NCBI GenBank assembly: GCA_028571685.1 | Contig: CM053154.1 | Location: 3,245,001 to 3,309,000 of the forward strand | Direction of reading: 5' to 3' | DNA length: 64,000 nt | Source: Heterohyrax brucei | Lineage: Eukaryota; Chordata; Mammalia; Hyracoidea; Procaviidae | Shown here: positions 61,016-64,000 of the stretch, piece after piece | Numbering within the stretch: the stretch's first letter is position 1 | Layout of the letters: each line of letters starts with the position of its first letter | Notes under the pieces: model-generated | The model's input: only the letters and a program-made list of their open reading frames with translations | The model's database searches: none | What the model was told of the DNA's origin: nothing | Program-made: the position numbers and the translations under genes

Positions 61016-63490
61016 GAGACGGACACCCTTGGAATGGAGACGAACCAGGTGTTCCCAGAAGGCTTGGCCTGCTGGCCTGCACCTCCGCTGCAATTGGGTT
61101 TCTTCCGGTGTTGTTTGGGCCTGAATTCTTTAATTAGCAATTTAAAACATTTCTTCTCTGAAATGCCTTCTGATGCTCAGTCTGTCTGGATCCTGAGTTG
61201 CCAAGTGCTGACTGATGCCCGTTTTTCTGACACCAAGGTCTGCTCCCTGGTCCCCGTCCACCAGCCCCGACAGACGGTGGCCCACCGGGCACCAGCCTCT
61301 CGGGCAGCTGGTTCAGCCCAGGGTCTGGTTCTGCTCCTGGCTGCTGTGCTTCCAGCTCTGAGGAGGGCTCCGGGAGTTCTTCAGATAATCACCACCTTGA
61401 TCTTAAATGTAAATATTGTCACCACGGTTTAAAGAGAGATTAATGATTTGCTGATAGCTCCACACAGCTGTAGGAAGGGCACACCGGGAGGACACCCAGA
61501 GCACACGCAGGCGCCCACCCTGTGTCTGATGGCGCTGGGGAAGATTGGCAGCCCCGGTGACCGATGCAGCCTGGGGACTGGGGGCCAGGGTCTTGAGCTT
61601 GGACAGCTTTTCTGAGAAGCTCCCCAGCTGAAAATGGCCATCTGCCTTCATCCCAGAGGGAGGAAACCCAGCATAAACTGCCCTACCCGGTCTCTGGGCT
61701 GGGGCCTCTGATTCCGTCTTTATTCCTAGAAGAAGCTGCAAGGCGACACCACTCACCCATTTCGGAGAAGGGAACCCTGAGTCAAGCAGGTCTGCCTTTC
61801 AGGTAGCATCTAAAACCACATCTGAACTTGCCCTGCTACCAACCTCTCTGTTTATGATTCCCCATCATTTCTGTCCCCCATCCCAGGCCCGGAAGCGGCC
61901 ATCATTTCCCTGCTGGTCAGACAGTCTCCCTTGACTCCCAGGGTGGTTCCAGAAGAGCCTGTCTTGTTCCGCCACCACCCAGAGCCAGCCACACATCCTG
62001 GCTCGGCCCGAACGCCTCCACTAAGGCGGCCAGCCTGCGTGTGAATACCAGGAAGACGAGCCAACTATACCTCAGATCTGAATTTCCACTATTTTCAGAG
62101 TGCTTTACACTGATTAGTTAGTTCTGTTAGCGCTGAGGGTTAGTAGCTTCTCTAACAAGACACAGTGACATTAAGGGACTTTTCTAATTACGTAAAGCAC
62201 GGGAACACTGGGCTGGGAAGGCAAGTGCCCTCACGTGGCTCACAGGGGTCCGTCCCACCCAGTCTGTGCTCATGTCCAGGGGCATACAAGGTCCCGAGAG
62301 CCAGCTGGGACAGACAGTGAAGCCTGGGCTTAGGGACAGCATGCGGATGGTGGGGAGGTCCTCGGGGCCACCCAGACCCGCCCTCACCTGCAATCACCGT
62401 CCTCGTCTGAGTCTCTCTCCTTTGCAGATGAGTGGTCTTACCCCCAGGCGGCTCTCATGCTAAATGGACACGGAACTGGCAAGGAGAGGATGTTGTCCGG
62501 TACTTAGAGAAAAGGCTGTCAGAGGACGCAGGCTGGGCCGGCCCGAGGGCCTCCATCAGATGTGGTCAGTGTGGTCAGTGTCTCTGGGCGGATGGCTGCC
62601 CTGTGCCACTCTCCTCTGACCGGTTGCCGTCTGAAACTCCACCAGAAAGCACTCACACCTCTGGACTTCTGCCACGTGTGTCTGCTGCCGCCACCCTGAG
62701 CCACCACCTCCCACAGTCCCGGTTCTCCTTGCAGTGGCCTCCTTTGGGTGACACGCCTTCTATCTGCTACTCAGCTCCATGAGGGCCAGCTCGAGTCCCG
62801 CCTCCTCCAGGAAGCCCTCTGGCCTCCCCAGCTCTGTGGCCGTCCAGTCCGAGCTCCATGGCCCCAGACGTGCACTCCGCTCTGCAACCTGACCAACCGC
62901 GACAACACCCCTGCCTCCCGTCCGCTCATCCGGATGGTTCTTGTCCAGTCACCACAGGCGCAGCAGGCAGTCAGATGCGGTCCGTGTGTGGACCCCACGG
63001 GTCCCCTCGGAGGACACAGGTCTGAGGGTCCATGAGACACGGCCAGATACAGAGACACAGATGCAGGCACAGATACAGACACACGGAGACCGCCTGCGTC
63101 TGCCAAGGCTCTCTTCTCAGGACACCTGCTGGGCCCCTTTTTCTTCATCAAGGACGTATGTCATGTTTTATGATGACAGACACAGTACACTTCCACTGCG
63201 AACACTTACAAAATACAGTTAAGCACAAAAAGGCAACATGCTGATTCCAGTTTCGTCGTGCTAAGGCATCACGCTCCGTGGAAGGTCTTCTTACAGAGTG
63301 ACAGACCACAGATACACATGTGTCTTTACAGCAGAATCATGGATCATTTTTTCAAAGCAACAATTGCTGTTTTCTTTTCTGCTTCTATAATAAATATGTA
63401 CATTCTATAAAAGTTCAAAGCACTGGAAAGCAAACAAAATCAAACCTACACACACACCCCAGAGCCATTCTCCCCAAATGTTTCCGCCCA
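61016..63490. other. No gene supported; possible MIR at 62100-62215
   Basis: Mostly unique-looking, with GC-rich frames of no recognised family. 62100-62215 resembles a decayed MIR (GTGCTTTACACTGATTAG; CTAACAAGACACAGTGACAT), at low confidence. A CA/AGAC-rich simple stretch lies at 63040-63085. Confidence 0.35.
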
Positions 63491-63499
63491 GACATCTTC

Positions 63500-63995
63500 A
63501 TGTAAATATTTTGATGAATTCTCTCCCACAGTTTTGTATCTGTGTGTATTATTTAGAATTCACTTTGTAAAACAGTGCCAGTCATAGCTGACAGTTTAGA
63601 AGATGCTCTTCGCACTCGGCAGCTTGTCACAACCATCCTTCTAAGCCAATCAACAGATTGATGTCACCGTTTTCAGTGGGGGCATTGTCTTATGTTGTAT
63701 GGAAGTGTCATGCTGTGGTCAGTCATCCCCTGTTGGTGAGACATTTAGCTTGTTTCCTGTTCATTCATTGTGGCTACAAATGTGGTACCAGGATAATCTT
63801 ATAACCGCAGCCTTGTGGACTCACAGGTACATCTCTGCAGCATCGGTTACTAAAAGTGGAATTGTTTGGTCAAATGACTGGGCATTTAACATCTTAATGA
63901 ATACTGCCTAACTGCCCTCCACGGATTTGCAAATGGATCTACCCACAGAATCTGTAGACCAAGAATTACAAATCTTTTGCATTTTAAACCCAAAG
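63500..63995 (-). mobile_element. Old L1 fragment, inverted
   Basis: AGTGGAATTGTTTGGTCAAA and CTGCCTAACTGCCCTCCACG are the inverted L1 ORF2 C-terminal/3' landmarks. The element probably continues past the window end. Confidence 0.6.
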
Positions 63996-64000
63996 TACAG

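Noticed and set aside
8038-63990. Possible 3' exon of MGMT on the - strand (expected convergent neighbour)
   Set aside because: I looked for the conserved PCHRV-containing last exon on the - strand and did not see it; it probably lies beyond the window.

Overview
This is mammalian nuclear DNA, very probably from an afrothere and most likely a proboscidean (elephant). Two interspersed-repeat families support this. One is tRNA-like AfroSINEs, present about 25 times on both strands. The other is an RTE/BovB-type LINE of the kind known from elephants, present as one long copy (29.5-33.1 kb), one inverted-rearranged copy (39.2-42.2 kb) and several fragments. I cannot tell the species.

The only protein-coding gene I can support is the 3' end of EBF3 (early B-cell factor 3, a COE-family transcription factor) on the + strand. 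Five coding exon pieces are present: 1-30 (the window opens inside this exon), 936-1113, 2191-2379, 2768-2965 and 5363-5394. They join in frame to 208 codons plus TGA and cover the end of the helix-loop-helix region and the Ser/Thr/Pro-rich C-terminal transactivation region. A long 3' UTR follows, to about 8037, with several possible poly(A) signals.

Everything from about 8.04 kb to the end is intergenic. I see no second gene, tRNA or rRNA. The layout is: a C-rich 13-bp minisatellite (8.75-9.04 kb); an AT-rich block that looks like a conserved non-coding element (9.5-10.4 kb); a broken mariner and small minisatellites (11.3-13.4 kb); a repeat jungle of L1, AfroSINE, RTE and LTR-like pieces (13.4-48.6 kb) with patches of unique sequence; a repeat-poor stretch with several enhancer-like non-coding blocks (49.8-54.6 kb); and a last repeat-rich stretch (54.8-63.99 kb).

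The arrangement suggests that EBF3 lies beside a gene desert that may hold its distal regulatory elements. From general knowledge of mammalian synteny, the next gene downstream is expected to be MGMT in convergent orientation; I did not find any of its exons here. The best structural observations are a twin-priming-type inversion of an RTE element with contiguous breakpoints, an L1 inserted into it with a 14-bp target-site duplication, a C9/G8 hairpin enclosing the likely branch point of an EBF3 intron, and the 13-bp minisatellite, which leaves frames open on both strands. All conservation statements are judgements by eye; I ran no alignment.
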